This document shows, piece by piece, positions 7,281 to 17,152 of a stretch of 52,465 bases of DNA. The translations under genes were made by a program, and so were the position numbers. Location: positions 1 through 52,465 of the IMG/VR virus record IMGVR_UViG_3300015262_000014. One strand, 5' to 3'. The notes beneath the pieces were generated by a model. It ran no database searches. It was not told the origin of the DNA and worked only from the letters and a program-made list of their open reading frames with translations. Positions within the stretch are counted from its first letter, which is position 1. Every line of letters begins with the position of its first letter. Source of the stretch: a virus.

Positions 7281-7474
7281 GACGTACTCCATCCCCTATC
7301 AATCTAAGATTTTGGCAATTTCCCACATGATCGCTCACATCCACGTTTTGACGAAGGGATTTCGAGATACGTCAAGCCACGATCAGTGTCGGTTCTTAGA
7401 TCAAAAAGCGCAGTATTTTTAGGGTGGGAGACTCCTAAAAGGTACTACAGGCGAGTAGTAAATGTGACCAGCGC
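7281..7474. other. gene-free stretch upstream of the membrane-protein gene
   Basis: AT-rich leader of the membrane-protein gene; no gene is supported. A perfect inverted repeat, ttttagg (7417-7423) and cctaaaa (7434-7440), could form a hairpin. Nothing else is recognisable before the methylase remnant. Confidence 0.4.
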
Positions 7475-7597
7475 CCGATCATCCTTCTCGGTGCATTTGA
7501 GCTATGGCAAGTTCCCGACGTAGGTTCCAGCCAGGCGTGACCAGGCTTCGGATGGATTCTCCTCGATCCGAAGCCAGTTTTTCGGCCGCCCGGTAGT
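7475..7597 (-). pseudogene. fragment of a second DNA adenine methylase
   Basis: Read on the minus strand, the fragment gives TTGRPKNWLRIEENPSEAW, then SRLAGTYVGNLP, an in-frame stop, then LKCTEKDDR. This aligns residue for residue with ~128-168 of the intact methylase at 2653-3420 (TTGRAINLLRIEENLSLAW, LSGTYVENLPWLKCAEKYDR). A Trp codon has become TAG. Nucleotide identity is only moderate, so it is not a recent duplication. It is the remnant of another Dam gene, left next to the late operon. Confidence 0.85.
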
Positions 7598-7620
7598 GGG
7601 CGGCTGCGGGTAAATCTGAG

Positions 7621-8313
7621 CTACTCGGTTTCAGCCGTTTTAGCGGCCTCCGCTTCCACGCGCCGTGCATCTTCCTCACGTCGAGCTTCAGCTTGTTGTT
7701 GAACCTGCCTCCAGCGAGATATCTGTCGGTCGATAGCCAGATCATATTCAGCGGGCGTCATCTTATGCTGGGGAAAATCTTGGATTCCGTCCCACGCTAT
7801 CGGATCGAGCCGGAGCACGTCGCGGTGCATGATGTAGCGGAGCTGGTCGCGCAAGATGGACTGAACAAACGCAGGGAACACATCAGGTGCCGTATCCGCC
7901 GAGAGGCCTATCAGTTTAAGTGAGGCGTCGAATGCCGCCGCCTTTGCTGTGAGCGGGGTCTGAACATCCTGAAGCGTCCGGCAATTCTGGATTGACTGGT
8001 CCACCATCGCGCGCAACGAAATGCAGTCGATTTGAGCCCCCTTGAGCCTTTCACTGTTGTCATTCAGCAGCTTGGCCATGGTCTCGTAAACATGGGTAAC
8101 CGCCTTGCTGGGCGCTTTAGCCGCGGTTGAGCCGCACGCTGGGCACGCGCCGTCCTGTCGCTGCCCGGCGGGGCCGAACCAACCGCAATTGCATGAACAA
8201 AGCGCCTGGCCGCTCAACGGCAGCGGATTTAGTGTACGGATCGGCTCTCGCTCACCGGGTTTCAAACGGTCCGGATCAGCGAAAAGTGTCGGTTCTGAAG
8301 ATTGTCCAGGCAT
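7621..8313 (-). CDS. phage protein with N-terminal zinc-ribbon-like cysteines
   Basis: The protein has 230 residues from the ATG at 8313. The N-terminal third carries CSCNCGWFGPAG and, 11 residues later, CPACG, a plausible zinc ribbon. The middle is helical, and the end (from about residue 195) is a charged coiled coil rich in Arg/Glu/Ala. It is the last gene of the leftward late operon, after the giant ejection protein. Function is unknown; it could be an accessory virion or morphogenesis protein. Confidence 0.7.
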   Translation of the reverse strand: MPGQSSEPTLFADPDRLKPGEREPIRTLNPLPLSGQALCSCNCGWFGPAGQRQDGACPACGSTAAKAPSKAVTHVYETMAKLLNDNSERLKGAQIDCISLRAMVDQSIQNCRTLQDVQTPLTAKAAAFDASLKLIGLSADTAPDVFPAFVQSILRDQLRYIMHRDVLRLDPIAWDGIQDFPQHKMTPAEYDLAIDRQISRWRQVQQQAEARREEDARRVEAEAAKTAETE

Positions 8314-8389
8314 CTGCAATACCTACTGGGTGGGGCCTCACGGCCGGATTGATAGGAATGCGGCCCCTTTACAAGCAGGCCACTTATAA

Positions 8390-11300
8390 TCAACTGGCAA
8401 GTTGTTCCCGTTCCTGGGTCAGCTTGGCCAACTCCTGCTGTTTGCGCTCTGCACTCATTCCACCGAGGCGCACCGCTGCCATTTTGGCATTGACGGACTT
8501 CACGGTTAGCTTCGAAGCCGCGGCTGCCAGCGGCTTGGCGGTGTCGCCAGCCTTGAGCCAGGCCTTGAACTCCGGCATTTTCATCTCATTGACATCGCCC
8601 ACGCTCCAGTCCTTGTCGAAGTTTGACTTGTAGGCTTTGATCGCCGCCGCCTGGCTGGTGTAACCCAGCATGACCTTGTGCTCATCAAACTTGCCTGAGC
8701 CTTGGTCTTTCTGGTCCACGACGAACACACGCTGACTGAAAGGCTCAGGACCGACATACACGTCAACCTGGTCGCCATCAGCACCGGTGGTGCGCTTGAT
8801 GTAGCCGTAATGGTCGGACATGGAATGCGACCACTCCTTGCCGTTCGCATCGACGCCTTTCCGTTCAGAACCACGTGGGTTCTCGATGGCGATGTGCAGC
8901 CCCTGCAGCTTGATATGCCCCTTGCGATAGTTGCCCGCTTCCTTTTGGGCAGTACTCGGTTCAGGCAGATCGTTATCCGGAGAGGTAGCGGCACTTCGGG
9001 CAGCGAGGTCCAGCGCTTTGGCAGGGGACAAGGCGGCTTGATCGTCACCAGCCACCGGCACAACGTCACCGGGCTTGGCGCCATCCTTGTCGCCATATTG
9101 CTCCGCCTGGTCCTCGTGCAGCTTTTCAGCGTACGCATTAGCGCTCTCGGGGTTCTTGAACATACCGAGGTGCTTGCCGGTGCGCTGATAAGTCTGGATC
9201 GCCTCGTCATCCGACATGATCCTGCCGTCATCGCTGACTGTGGGAATGAGGACTTCCTTGCCATCGATGCCGATCGACATTGATCGAACTGTGCTGATCG
9301 AGCCGTCTGCGTTCCTGACCGTGGGCCTGGCGTTCAAATCAATGTTGCCCGCAGTGATTTGCCCTGCCACAGGTGCTGGGGATGTGCGATCAGCCCCTTG
9401 AATACCAGCAGCGACTGACGCGCGCGCTGCCTCGGGCGGGGTTGGTTGTTGTTCCGACTCATCGCCTCCCAGGGCCGAAATAACAGCACCCGGTGCAGCT
9501 ATTTGCGACGGTGCCTCAATCGCGGGCATCGGCTGAACGTCTTGAGCCTTCGCAGCAACTTCGGGCTTGAGCAGGCGCTCAGCTACAGCGTCATCCGAAC
9601 GAGCGTGCAATCGATCACGGGTGCCTTTGTAGCCAGCCGCGATAGTCTTGCCGGTCAACGCCAAGAAGCGCCCGCCCATAAGATCAGCAAGCGCTCCACC
9701 CGCCCTTTCTACCGCCCCACTCTCATCATCAACCTCAGCCATCCGCCGAGCGGTAGCGCTATTACCAGTTGCACGTTGACGGAGAGCAGTCGCCGCCACC
9801 TCCTGATCGAGCAAGGTGTTCCAGCGGTCCCGCGCAGCCTTATTCGGCAGCATTGCGCCAATTTTCTCACGCATATTCCGTGAGTTCAGATCTCGAACAA
9901 CGTCCGAATAGGTGCTGGTCTTGCTGCCCATTTTGCCGATCACAGACGAAACCGCGCCGGTTGCGAAGCCTTCTCGGTCAGCGGGCGACATTCTACGGAA
10001 CGTGTCTGCAAACTCCTCGGGGCTCATTTTCTGGTTGAAAATCAGATCGCGCCCTTTCTCGGTTGCCCCCATATAGCTGGAGTCGTCAGACCAGACTTTC
10101 CGTGCTTCGGAATAGGTGGGGCTGTGCTCATCCATGATGCCGAGCAGCTTGTTTTTGATGTTGATGATGTCGCCTGCTCGACCCTTCTCCCCCGAACGCA
10201 TGAACGCGCCAATCTGGTCATCGAGGTTTTTCTTCATGATGTCCAGGTCGCCGGTGCTGGGCACGTCCTTGACAGTAAACGTTCCATCGTCGGCCAGATC
10301 CACAAACTTTCCGTAGAACGGCCGGCCCTGGTTTCCAGCGCGCGTCTTGGCATCACGGAAGGCTGTCTGCATAGCCGGGCGGGCCATTAACTCCTCAAGC
10401 TCCTTTGTCCAGGGCACCGGCTCCTTGTAAGCCTGCTCGTAGAGGGGCGCGGCCGCCTTTGCGCGCTCTTTAATCGTGTCTTCAAGCGCACGGTAAGCAC
10501 TCCGGCGCTGCTCTGCCGTACCGCCGGCGGCCATATCATCAGCGACCTTCGATATCGCATCACCTTCACGGGAGCCCGGTGCAGGTGGCTGCCAAACAGT
10601 CATCTCCTTGGAATCGGACATTGTCACCGGTTTGTCACGGCCACGACCTGCTCCGGTCAGCTTGTACAGCTGCTCAGCTACGCGGTCAGGTTGAGCTGCT
10701 TGGCGCTCGTTCAGCGCAGGGATGATCTTGGTGCGTCCAGCGCCTGGCGTGTTTGCTACACGCTCCAGGAGGCCTGCTACGTTCTCACCCCCAGCGTCAA
10801 CGGGCAGCGCGGCAGGGTTTTCCTCGCGCATAGTCTGTACCCGCCGCTGCCACTCCTCAAGACTGATGCCGTCTCGCTCAAGCGCGCGCTGAAGTTGACG
10901 GTTTGCCGAGTTCTCTGATGAAGTCAGCGCACGCTTGACGGCGCCACCGGCTACTGCTGCCGCGGGCAAAGCGCCGCCTACAACGCCTCCGAGTGCCGCC
11001 CCCTCCACTGCGCTAGGAATGCGGTCAGCGAGATCCCCCTGGCCTGATCCCAAGCCATACAACCCGCCGTAAGCCGAACCGGTGGCTGCCGACCGACCAA
11101 TAACTTGCGCGGTCGTCGGAGCGGCCGCTGCCGAAGCGTGAGCCGCCAGACCAGGCAAGGCAGTGGTACCGCCGCTGGCAAGCATTGGAACGACACCACC
11201 GACTAACCCACCGCCGATATTTGCAACCGGGTGCTGGTCACGAGAGGCCGCATCGAGGTTACGCTCACCTGCGACATTCTGGTCATACCGCTCCCGCCAA

Positions 11301-11584
11301 GTCTTGCCTGGGTTGCCGGTACCGACCAGCGGCTCAAGCGTGGCAGCCAGGCCGCCGGAAATTTCGTCAGCAAACCCGAAGGTTAGGCCGTCATTCAGGC
11401 CTCGCAAGCCCGCCCGAAAAGCGCCGACCTCTGGTGCTGCGGGCTTTTTCGGTGCGTCCGCGGCGGGCGCGCTCATCTTGGCCATCTGGGAGAACACTTC
11501 TTGAGCCTGCTCCGGGGTGGCTCCATCGGGCATCTCGAAACGAGCAATACGGCCGTCCGGCATCTCAAACTTTGCGATTGGCAT
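8390..11584 (-). CDS. large internal virion / DNA-ejection protein with an inorganic-pyrophosphatase-like domain
   Basis: The protein has 1064 residues. The ATG at 11584 has AAGGAG upstream and gives [20 protein letters not shown], an N-terminus common in podovirus internal proteins. Long Ala/Gly-rich and helical stretches follow. Around residues 760-860 is a domain with '[20 protein letters not shown]' and 'TGKHLGMF', frequent in phage ejection proteins. Residues ~925-1020 contain [20 protein letters not shown] and '[20 protein letters not shown]' plus 'VDVYVG', the signature of the InPase-type domain of phage polyvalent proteins. It is probably packaged in the capsid and delivered with DNA. 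Confidence 0.8.
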   Translation of the reverse strand: MPIAKFEMPDGRIARFEMPDGATPEQAQEVFSQMAKMSAPAADAPKKPAAPEVGAFRAGLRGLNDGLTFGFADEISGGLAATLEPLVGTGNPGKTWRERYDQNVAGERNLDAASRDQHPVANIGGGLVGGVVPMLASGGTTALPGLAAHASAAAAPTTAQVIGRSAATGSAYGGLYGLGSGQGDLADRIPSAVEGAALGGVVGGALPAAAVAGGAVKRALTSSENSANRQLQRALERDGISLEEWQRRVQTMREENPAALPVDAGGENVAGLLERVANTPGAGRTKIIPALNERQAAQPDRVAEQLYKLTGAGRGRDKPVTMSDSKEMTVWQPPAPGSREGDAISKVADDMAAGGTAEQRRSAYRALEDTIKERAKAAAPLYEQAYKEPVPWTKELEELMARPAMQTAFRDAKTRAGNQGRPFYGKFVDLADDGTFTVKDVPSTGDLDIMKKNLDDQIGAFMRSGEKGRAGDIINIKNKLLGIMDEHSPTYSEARKVWSDDSSYMGATEKGRDLIFNQKMSPEEFADTFRRMSPADREGFATGAVSSVIGKMGSKTSTYSDVVRDLNSRNMREKIGAMLPNKAARDRWNTLLDQEVAATALRQRATGNSATARRMAEVDDESGAVERAGGALADLMGGRFLALTGKTIAAGYKGTRDRLHARSDDAVAERLLKPEVAAKAQDVQPMPAIEAPSQIAAPGAVISALGGDESEQQPTPPEAARASVAAGIQGADRTSPAPVAGQITAGNIDLNARPTVRNADGSISTVRSMSIGIDGKEVLIPTVSDDGRIMSDDEAIQTYQRTGKHLGMFKNPESANAYAEKLHEDQAEQYGDKDGAKPGDVVPVAGDDQAALSPAKALDLAARSAATSPDNDLPEPSTAQKEAGNYRKGHIKLQGLHIAIENPRGSERKGVDANGKEWSHSMSDHYGYIKRTTGADGDQVDVYVGPEPFSQRVFVVDQKDQGSGKFDEHKVMLGYTSQAAAIKAYKSNFDKDWSVGDVNEMKMPEFKAWLKAGDTAKPLAAAASKLTVKSVNAKMAAVRLGGMSAERKQQELAKLTQEREQLAS

Positions 11585-11594
11585 GGCTTGCTCC

Positions 11595-13142
11595 TTATTC
11601 GAAGCCGAGGAATTTGGCACCGTGCGGGAGTTCAGCAGGTGGTGCCTTCGAGGTTGTTGCTGGCTGACGAGGCTGTAATCCAGCCGAAGGCATACTGAGG
11701 CCACGCTGCTGGTCGACCTGCGGAATGACGGTGCCGATATCCAGTGGCTCAGCACGTGCGTTATGCCGGCGCTGCTGGATCATGTTGGTCTTGAGCTCCA
11801 TTGCCTTTTCGTTCAGGGCACGGATTTCGGTCAGGCGCTGCTGCACAAGCGCCGGATCGTTGATGTTGGTGATGAGCTCATTCCAGGCTCGCTGGGCGTC
11901 ACCGTCCGTCTGCACGCCGGCATTGAGTCGCAGACTGGCGTTACGTAATTGCTCGAGTGTCGAGTTGAGCGAGCCATAGTTCCTCGACTCCTCGGTACTC
12001 ATGCCCATCGCGTTGCGCGCCGCTGCGAGTTTGTTATTGACCGGGCCGAGGTTGAGCTTCCCGGATGTGATCTGCTCACCGATTTTCGACAACTGATCGT
12101 TCATTGTTGATGCGGCGGCGATCGCCTCCAGATCCTTGTCCTCGGCTTTTTGAACCGGGGCCGCAAGCGGCTTGCTCAGTTGATCTTTCGGGGCCAGCCC
12201 CATTTGCTGACCATACCGCAGCGCGGCCTGCCTGTTTTCAGGGGTGTTGAAAACTCCGCTCAGCAGTTTGTAGCCGGACACACGGTCAACCAACTTCTCA
12301 ATGGGCACTTCGAGCACTTCGTCGTCAGCATCGTTCGCTGTGCCACGATTCTTGGTCATGGGCGCGGTGTATTTCTTCCCGTCATCACCGGTGACTTCCA
12401 GCTCAAACACCACCGTGCCCTCGGTCTGGCCCGGCATCACCTGAACAATGCGTTTTTTGCCGCCGCCCCCCTTCTGGATATCAGGACCGAACACCCGGTT
12501 TACGGCATCCAAGGCTTCCGGGGCATTGGAGTTGAGCTCTCCGGTGAATACTTTGCCGGCGGTGGCCACGTCGTCTTGCATCGCGGGAGAAAGGACATGC
12601 CGGGGGTCCATCCATGGATTACGCTTGAAGACTTCGAGGTCGCTGTCATCCAGGTCACCGCCGGCGGCAATTTTGGCATAAGCCGATTTCGCTGTGAGCG
12701 CATCCTGCTGTTGCATCTCAGCCTTGTCCTGCCGGCCGATCTGGCGGGTCAGTTGCTGTTGCTGAAGGTCAAAGCGCTGATCCTCGCGCTGCATCCTCGC
12801 CGCCGCCTGCCGTTGACCGGCCACCTGAAGGCCGTAGGTCGCGTGGAATTGGCGATCCTGGCGCGCAGCGTTATCCGCATCGCGCTGGTGGAGGTACTGG
12901 CGCTGGGCCTGGGTGTCAGTATAATTTCGCTGATCAGTTTCCCGGCGATACGCCAAGTCGTCTTTGCGCAGGCCCATTTCCTGTTGCTGGATCTCGCGAC
13001 CATATTGGCGATCCTCTGCCTGCTGGGCGAGTTGAGCCTGCTGGAGTGCTCGCTGGTCCTTCTGCGCGAGGAGATTGCTTACCAGGCCAAAGCCCTGGGT
13101 GAAGCCATCCATCCCGCCACGGGTGTCTAATCCGCCTGCCAT
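11595..13142 (-). CDS. internal virion / ejection protein, Gln-rich coiled coil
   Basis: The protein has 515 residues, and GGGAG precedes the ATG. Residues ~25-170 are extremely rich in Gln, Arg and Ala, giving a long coiled coil (for example [20 protein letters not shown]). The middle (~200-300) holds beta-rich text including '[20 protein letters not shown]', and the C-terminal third is helical. Its place between small glycine-zipper proteins and the 1064-residue protein matches the internal core proteins of podoviruses. The exact role is unknown. Confidence 0.7.
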   Translation of the reverse strand: MAGGLDTRGGMDGFTQGFGLVSNLLAQKDQRALQQAQLAQQAEDRQYGREIQQQEMGLRKDDLAYRRETDQRNYTDTQAQRQYLHQRDADNAARQDRQFHATYGLQVAGQRQAAARMQREDQRFDLQQQQLTRQIGRQDKAEMQQQDALTAKSAYAKIAAGGDLDDSDLEVFKRNPWMDPRHVLSPAMQDDVATAGKVFTGELNSNAPEALDAVNRVFGPDIQKGGGGKKRIVQVMPGQTEGTVVFELEVTGDDGKKYTAPMTKNRGTANDADDEVLEVPIEKLVDRVSGYKLLSGVFNTPENRQAALRYGQQMGLAPKDQLSKPLAAPVQKAEDKDLEAIAAASTMNDQLSKIGEQITSGKLNLGPVNNKLAAARNAMGMSTEESRNYGSLNSTLEQLRNASLRLNAGVQTDGDAQRAWNELITNINDPALVQQRLTEIRALNEKAMELKTNMIQQRRHNARAEPLDIGTVIPQVDQQRGLSMPSAGLQPRQPATTSKAPPAELPHGAKFLGFE

Positions 13143-13224
13143 TTGTTGTCTCCCGACAATAGTATTCCCTGGACACCATTCGGCTAATTTACTGCCGTAG
13201 TTCTATGGAAAAGGTTGTTTGTGA

Positions 13225-13443
13225 TCAGTGCTCCAATTGATGCGAGCGGTTTGAAGCGAGCGTATCGATGCTTCCGCGCACATCCTCTACCCGCTCAGCA
13301 ACCTGATCTAATCGTTCAACATTTAGGTCTGAGGCGACCTTGATCAGCTTAGGTAGGTCTTTCCTCAGCAGCTGTACCGCTTGACGGAGCAGCAGGTAAA
13401 TGAGGAGAAGGAGGATGGCGATAATCCAGAGCGCAAGTTCCAT
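13225..13443 (-). CDS. small membrane protein with coiled coil (72 aa)
   Basis: One N-terminal hydrophobic helix (residues 3-20, LALWIIAILLLLIYLLLR) is followed by an amphipathic helical region (LIKVASDLNVERLDQVAERV). It is encoded inside the virion-protein block. It could be a small structural or ejection-related membrane peptide, or a holin-like accessory. There is no family that I recognise. Confidence 0.55.
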   Translation of the reverse strand: MELALWIIAILLLLIYLLLRQAVQLLRKDLPKLIKVASDLNVERLDQVAERVEDVRGSIDTLASNRSHQLEH

Positions 13444-13487
13444 GAGCGATTCTCGAATAAATGAAGATTCGAGTGTAGCGCAGCTAT

Positions 13488-13736
13488 CTACATGAACGAT
13501 CCTGCAATAAATCCAATACCAGCACCGATAGCCGTACCCACCGGGCCAAAGGCAGAGCCTGCCATTGCGCCCGTGGTGGCCATGCCTACCTGACTCGACT
13601 GGGTATTTGCCTTGTTCTGCTGGTTCATCTGGTCTTCGGCCAGTTTCGCCTGTTGCTGCTGCTGGGATAGCTGGGAGAGGCCTTGCATGGCCTCCCCCTG
13701 CATTTCCTGTTTCAGTCCGATCAGTCCATATCCCAT
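13488..13736 (-). CDS. small glycine-zipper virion-type protein (82 aa)
   Basis: The N-terminal half is a Gln-rich helix. The C-terminal half is a glycine-zipper membrane-active segment (GAMAGSAFGPVGTAIGAGIG, FIAGSF). Such proteins accompany internal proteins in podoviruses and may insert into membranes during DNA ejection. The gene is 3 bases downstream of its neighbour at 13740. Function is inferred from composition and position. Confidence 0.6.
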   Translation of the reverse strand: MGYGLIGLKQEMQGEAMQGLSQLSQQQQQAKLAEDQMNQQNKANTQSSQVGMATTGAMAGSAFGPVGTAIGAGIGFIAGSFM

Positions 13737-13739
13737 GAT

Positions 13740-14156
13740 TTAACTCCCAGGTTTCAACCCACTGAGGCCCATCCCGCCGGCCATGATTTGTTCTTGCAGG
13801 TCGCGCGCCGAAACACGTGCGTTGTTGCTCGCGTCGACGGTCGCTGAAGCTCGACCCAGCTGCATTTTTCTGTCCTGCGCCGCCTGCTGGGCCGGCGACA
13901 GCATCAGCCCCATGCCTTGCTGCTGCATCTGCAGGCCCTGCGCAGCGCTGTCGAAGGTTTTATTGACCGCATTAGAGGCGGTCGCTGCCTGCTCGCCGGC
14001 GAAAGACTCGCTGGTTGCAATGTTGGCCAGCTTATCGACATAGGGTTGGAATCGGGCTTTCCAGTCGTCCCATTGGGAACGACTCAACTGCCCCAGCACC
14101 GTGGACGCGCCTTGTTTGCCGGCGAACGACGCATTCGGATCGACGTAGTAAGGCAT
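13740..14156 (-). CDS. phage structural protein, unknown (138 aa)
   Basis: A helical, Ala/Gln/Met-rich protein starting MPYYVDPNASFAGKQGASTV. Its ATG overlaps the previous stop (TAATG), so it is translationally coupled to the 14156-14848 gene. No recognised motif is seen. The location among Gln- and Gly-rich small genes suggests a component of the internal or tail machine. Confidence 0.6.
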   Translation of the reverse strand: MPYYVDPNASFAGKQGASTVLGQLSRSQWDDWKARFQPYVDKLANIATSESFAGEQAATASNAVNKTFDSAAQGLQMQQQGMGLMLSPAQQAAQDRKMQLGRASATVDASNNARVSARDLQEQIMAGGMGLSGLKPGS

Positions 14157-14848
14157 TATGTGTAGCTCCCGAAATTGGCGCCCCCAGTGGCGCTGTCATA
14201 GATATTTCCGCTCAGCCCTTTGGGGTTGAGAACAGTGGAGTTTGTAACCGTTGTCTTTGCCGGGCCCATGTTGTTGAGACCGTATGCAGCACCGCCCGCA
14301 AGGGCGCCCATGGCAGTGCCAGCGAGCTGCAGGTTCGCCGATTTACGGTTGAAGGTGGTGAACGCGGCCGCTTGGGCATCTTGGGCTGCCTGGTTGGCTA
14401 CGGTATTCAGGCCCGCCTGGGCCTGAGACGATTGCCCCTGGCCGATGGCCGCCACGCTGCTGAGCCCGGCGATTTTCTGACCCTTCTGTTCAAACTGTGC
14501 ACGGGCCATTGTGTCGCCGCCAGCTGCCCCAACGCTCGCGGCCAGATCGCCCTGGGCGCCGATGGAACGGCCGCTGTTCGGGTTCAGGCCATACTGCTGG
14601 GCCATACCTTCATCGACCTGTTTCAGGCCGGACGCCAGCGCTTGTTGAGTTCCCGCGTTCGCCTTGCCGCGAACATAGGCCATGCTGCCGGCCGAATCCA
14701 TGTCATCAACACGCTTCATGTACGCGTTTTCGACGGGCGCCAGTCGCTCCTGAGCGTAGTTCCACTTCTCCGCTGCCACCTGGGCCGCGTACTTCTGCTC
14801 AGGTGTGTCCTGTATTGAGTTGTCAGCCTTCTTTGCGCCGCCGCTCAT
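14156..14848 (-). CDS. phage structural protein with glycine-zipper segment (230 aa)
   Basis: An Ala/Gln-rich helical protein with a short glycine-zipper (LAGTAMGALAGGAAYGLNNM) at about residues 177-196 and a Gly/Ser/Thr-rich C-terminus. Its start overlaps the preceding gene by 4 bases (ATGA). It is probably a minor virion protein in the same complex as the next three small proteins. Confidence 0.6.
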   Translation of the reverse strand: MSGGAKKADNSIQDTPEQKYAAQVAAEKWNYAQERLAPVENAYMKRVDDMDSAGSMAYVRGKANAGTQQALASGLKQVDEGMAQQYGLNPNSGRSIGAQGDLAASVGAAGGDTMARAQFEQKGQKIAGLSSVAAIGQGQSSQAQAGLNTVANQAAQDAQAAAFTTFNRKSANLQLAGTAMGALAGGAAYGLNNMGPAKTTVTNSTVLNPKGLSGNIYDSATGGANFGSYT

Positions 14849-15309
14849 CGTGCAACTCCTTTGATCAGTTCCTGGTTGTAGGCAGAAAAGGTCTCGTCAT
14901 GGAAAAATCGACGAATGCCCGCGGAGACCTCTGCCATCCAGGCGCTCCCGCCGATGAGGTACGCGCACTGCACCACCAGACCGGTGAGCTGGTCGCGCAG
15001 GACAAAGGCCAAGCTGCGGCCGTGGTGGTCGCCGTCTCGCTCCAGTGTGACGCTATCGCGCCAGTCTTGGAGAGCGCCGGCCATGAGCGGACGCACGAAG
15101 TGCTCGAAGTGCCGATAGAACGGGTTGATGGGTAATTCGATCAGCGCCAACCAGAAAGCCTGGTAAACGTCGTTGGTGGTGAGCGGCTTATCACCGTCCA
15201 CGATGTCATCCAAGGTCTGCGAAATAGCGAAAAGCGTCTCGCAGAACGCGATTGCATCGGAATTACCCTGGAGCACCCTGGCAAGCATTTGCTCTTGTGT
15301 TTCACTCAT
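14845..15309 (-). CDS. conserved phage protein of the virion cluster (154 aa)
   Basis: It is helical and acidic, with motifs 'LFAISQTLDDIVDGD', 'PINPFYRHFEHFVRPL' and 'AFVLRDQLTGLVVQCAYLIG'. This type of protein is widespread in temperate podoviruses beside tail genes, but no function is known to me. It lies directly after the SGNH fibre gene (10-base gap) and overlaps the next gene by 4 bases. Confidence 0.65.
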   Translation of the reverse strand: MSETQEQMLARVLQGNSDAIAFCETLFAISQTLDDIVDGDKPLTTNDVYQAFWLALIELPINPFYRHFEHFVRPLMAGALQDWRDSVTLERDGDHHGRSLAFVLRDQLTGLVVQCAYLIGGSAWMAEVSAGIRRFFHDETFSAYNQELIKGVAR

Positions 15310-15319
15310 CGATAAGCCC

Positions 15320-17134
15320 TCACGCGAAAATTCGTGTCAGGTCTACCTGACGAAGTTTGATCGTTGCGTCCTGCCCGGTACCGCTCTTGCAGATGATGGA
15401 CAGCCGGACCTTTAAACTGGTGGGCACCTCGGCCAGGGTCAGTGTCTGCGTGACGAGGGTCCCGGCGATGGTCCCAATCGGCATTGCGTTGACGAGTTCC
15501 TGGTTCTGCCCGATCTGGGCAATGGTGGTGCCGCTCGCACTCACCGCGACGATTTGCAGGGCGACCTGCAGCACGCTGGTATTCACACTGATGAACTCCC
15601 AGCCGGCCACAGCGCGCAGTCGCTGCCCTACCGCAACCTTCGATACGTCCACCGATTGTTCGAAGGTCAGCGTCGGCATCTTGCCGCTGGGCATGCCGGT
15701 GATACGCAAAACCTGCTTGAACCCTACATCTGCTGCCTCTTTCGAAGCCGCCACGGCCAGGCCGTTGAGATCCGAGCCCAGCAGGGTGCATGACGCAGCC
15801 AACTGGCCGGTGGCGTTGCTGCCATCTCCCAGCAGCCCGTTCGTGCCGGTAAGAAGCGAATTCGGGATCAGGCTTCCGCCGGGCACAAGCGCTGCGTCGA
15901 ACGCAACATTCGCTGTAGGGAGGATTGCGGGAAAGGTAAAGAGCCGTTTCAGCACCTCGGCGACCTTGCGACCAATGATGCGCGCGCCGGCGGGCGTTGG
16001 GTGGAGGCCGTCACCGGTCAGGCCGCCAAGGGGCCAGAAATTCGAACCGGATGCAGGGTCGACCATCTCGTCCCAAGGATTCACCACCAGGACGCCCAAG
16101 CTTGGAGCGACGTTCAGATACCAGTTATGGATAGCGAAGTGGTTCGCGGTCTGCTGCGGGGGCAGCCCCACGTTCGCACCGATGATCGGCGTCTCTGCGA
16201 CTGCAATGACAACCTTGCCCCGCTTGATCAGGGCGGCGTACATATACTCAACGTTCCGGATTGTCTGCTCCAGGGACATGCCTTTGATGCGGTCATTGCC
16301 CGTGCCGAAATGCACCATCACGTCAAACGATGCGCTGTTGGCCAGGACGTCAGCCTCGAGCCGGGCAAGCATCTGGGAGGTTGTATTGCCGTCGATGCCT
16401 TTGTTCAGGTTGAGGGGAAAGGCCGCCAGCCCTCCGGATTCCGACACGGCCCAGTCAGAAAACCCGACGTTGCCCTTTGTGCACTGGAATACACGACTGT
16501 CCCCCAGCACCAGCACGTCGGTGAGCAGGGGTTTATAGAGCCGGGCCAATGCCTTTTGCACAGCACCATCGGCTAGCACACCCTGCTGCGCCGTTGCCGC
16601 CTGGATATCGCCCGGGGTGACGGTGAGCTTGCCGTTTTCATCCGGAGTGACGTCATTGAGTTGCTTCACCGTTCCAGCCCCGCCACCACCGCCGCCGCCA
16701 GTGCCCGCAATAACTGCAAGCTTGGCCGGGCATGCGGCCATGGTGACAGTGCCGTACCGGTCGGTGAGTGGATACTTTCCGTCTTTGTTCGGCCCGCCGG
16801 TAGCAGTCCCCGAAGCCCAGTCGGCGAACTCGGCCAGACTGACCTGTCTGTCCTTCAGGAACTCCTCTACTTTCTCAAGGAGATCGCGCACATTTTGGGC
16901 GGTGGCAAAGCGCAGCAGGACGTAGGGTGCGCCATTTATCGCCGCCACCGGGCCCGCATCCAGCGTAACCCGGGTGTCGGTTTCCACCGTAACCAGCTCA
17001 AAGCATTGTCCAGTTGGAACCAGCAGCACGTCGCCCCTCGCGGCATTTGACAGCCATGCTGTACCTGAGCCGGTCGCAACTGAAGCGCCCGCAGCAATAG
17101 AGACCGTGCCAACGCGGTAGATGTGAGTAGCCAT
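15320..17134 (-). CDS. tail fibre/spike with SGNH (GDSL) hydrolase domain
   Basis: The protein has 604 residues, with an AGGA site upstream. Residues 1-140 form the virion-binding part and end in a run of seven glycines (~146-152), a flexible hinge. Residues ~205-395 are an SGNH hydrolase: nucleophile Ser213 in VLGDSRV, block II Gly in DGNTTSQM, Asn280 in FGTGND, and Asp375/His378 in GDGLHPTP. The C-terminal ~200 residues are beta-rich and may form a jelly-roll receptor domain. Such domains deacetylate surface polysaccharides. This is the likely host-range determinant that attacks LPS or capsule. Confidence 0.8.
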   Translation of the reverse strand: MATHIYRVGTVSIAAGASVATGSGTAWLSNAARGDVLLVPTGQCFELVTVETDTRVTLDAGPVAAINGAPYVLLRFATAQNVRDLLEKVEEFLKDRQVSLAEFADWASGTATGGPNKDGKYPLTDRYGTVTMAACPAKLAVIAGTGGGGGGGAGTVKQLNDVTPDENGKLTVTPGDIQAATAQQGVLADGAVQKALARLYKPLLTDVLVLGDSRVFQCTKGNVGFSDWAVSESGGLAAFPLNLNKGIDGNTTSQMLARLEADVLANSASFDVMVHFGTGNDRIKGMSLEQTIRNVEYMYAALIKRGKVVIAVAETPIIGANVGLPPQQTANHFAIHNWYLNVAPSLGVLVVNPWDEMVDPASGSNFWPLGGLTGDGLHPTPAGARIIGRKVAEVLKRLFTFPAILPTANVAFDAALVPGGSLIPNSLLTGTNGLLGDGSNATGQLAASCTLLGSDLNGLAVAASKEAADVGFKQVLRITGMPSGKMPTLTFEQSVDVSKVAVGQRLRAVAGWEFISVNTSVLQVALQIVAVSASGTTIAQIGQNQELVNAMPIGTIAGTLVTQTLTLAEVPTSLKVRLSIICKSGTGQDATIKLRQVDLTRIFA

Positions 17135-17152
17135 AGTTATTCCTGATTATTT

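Noticed and set aside
12150-13130. Long 326-residue plus-strand frame opposite the Gln-rich internal protein
   Set aside because: It is a mirror frame created by the CAG/CTG-rich coding strand. It is Leu/Ala/Val/Arg-rich with no start signals.
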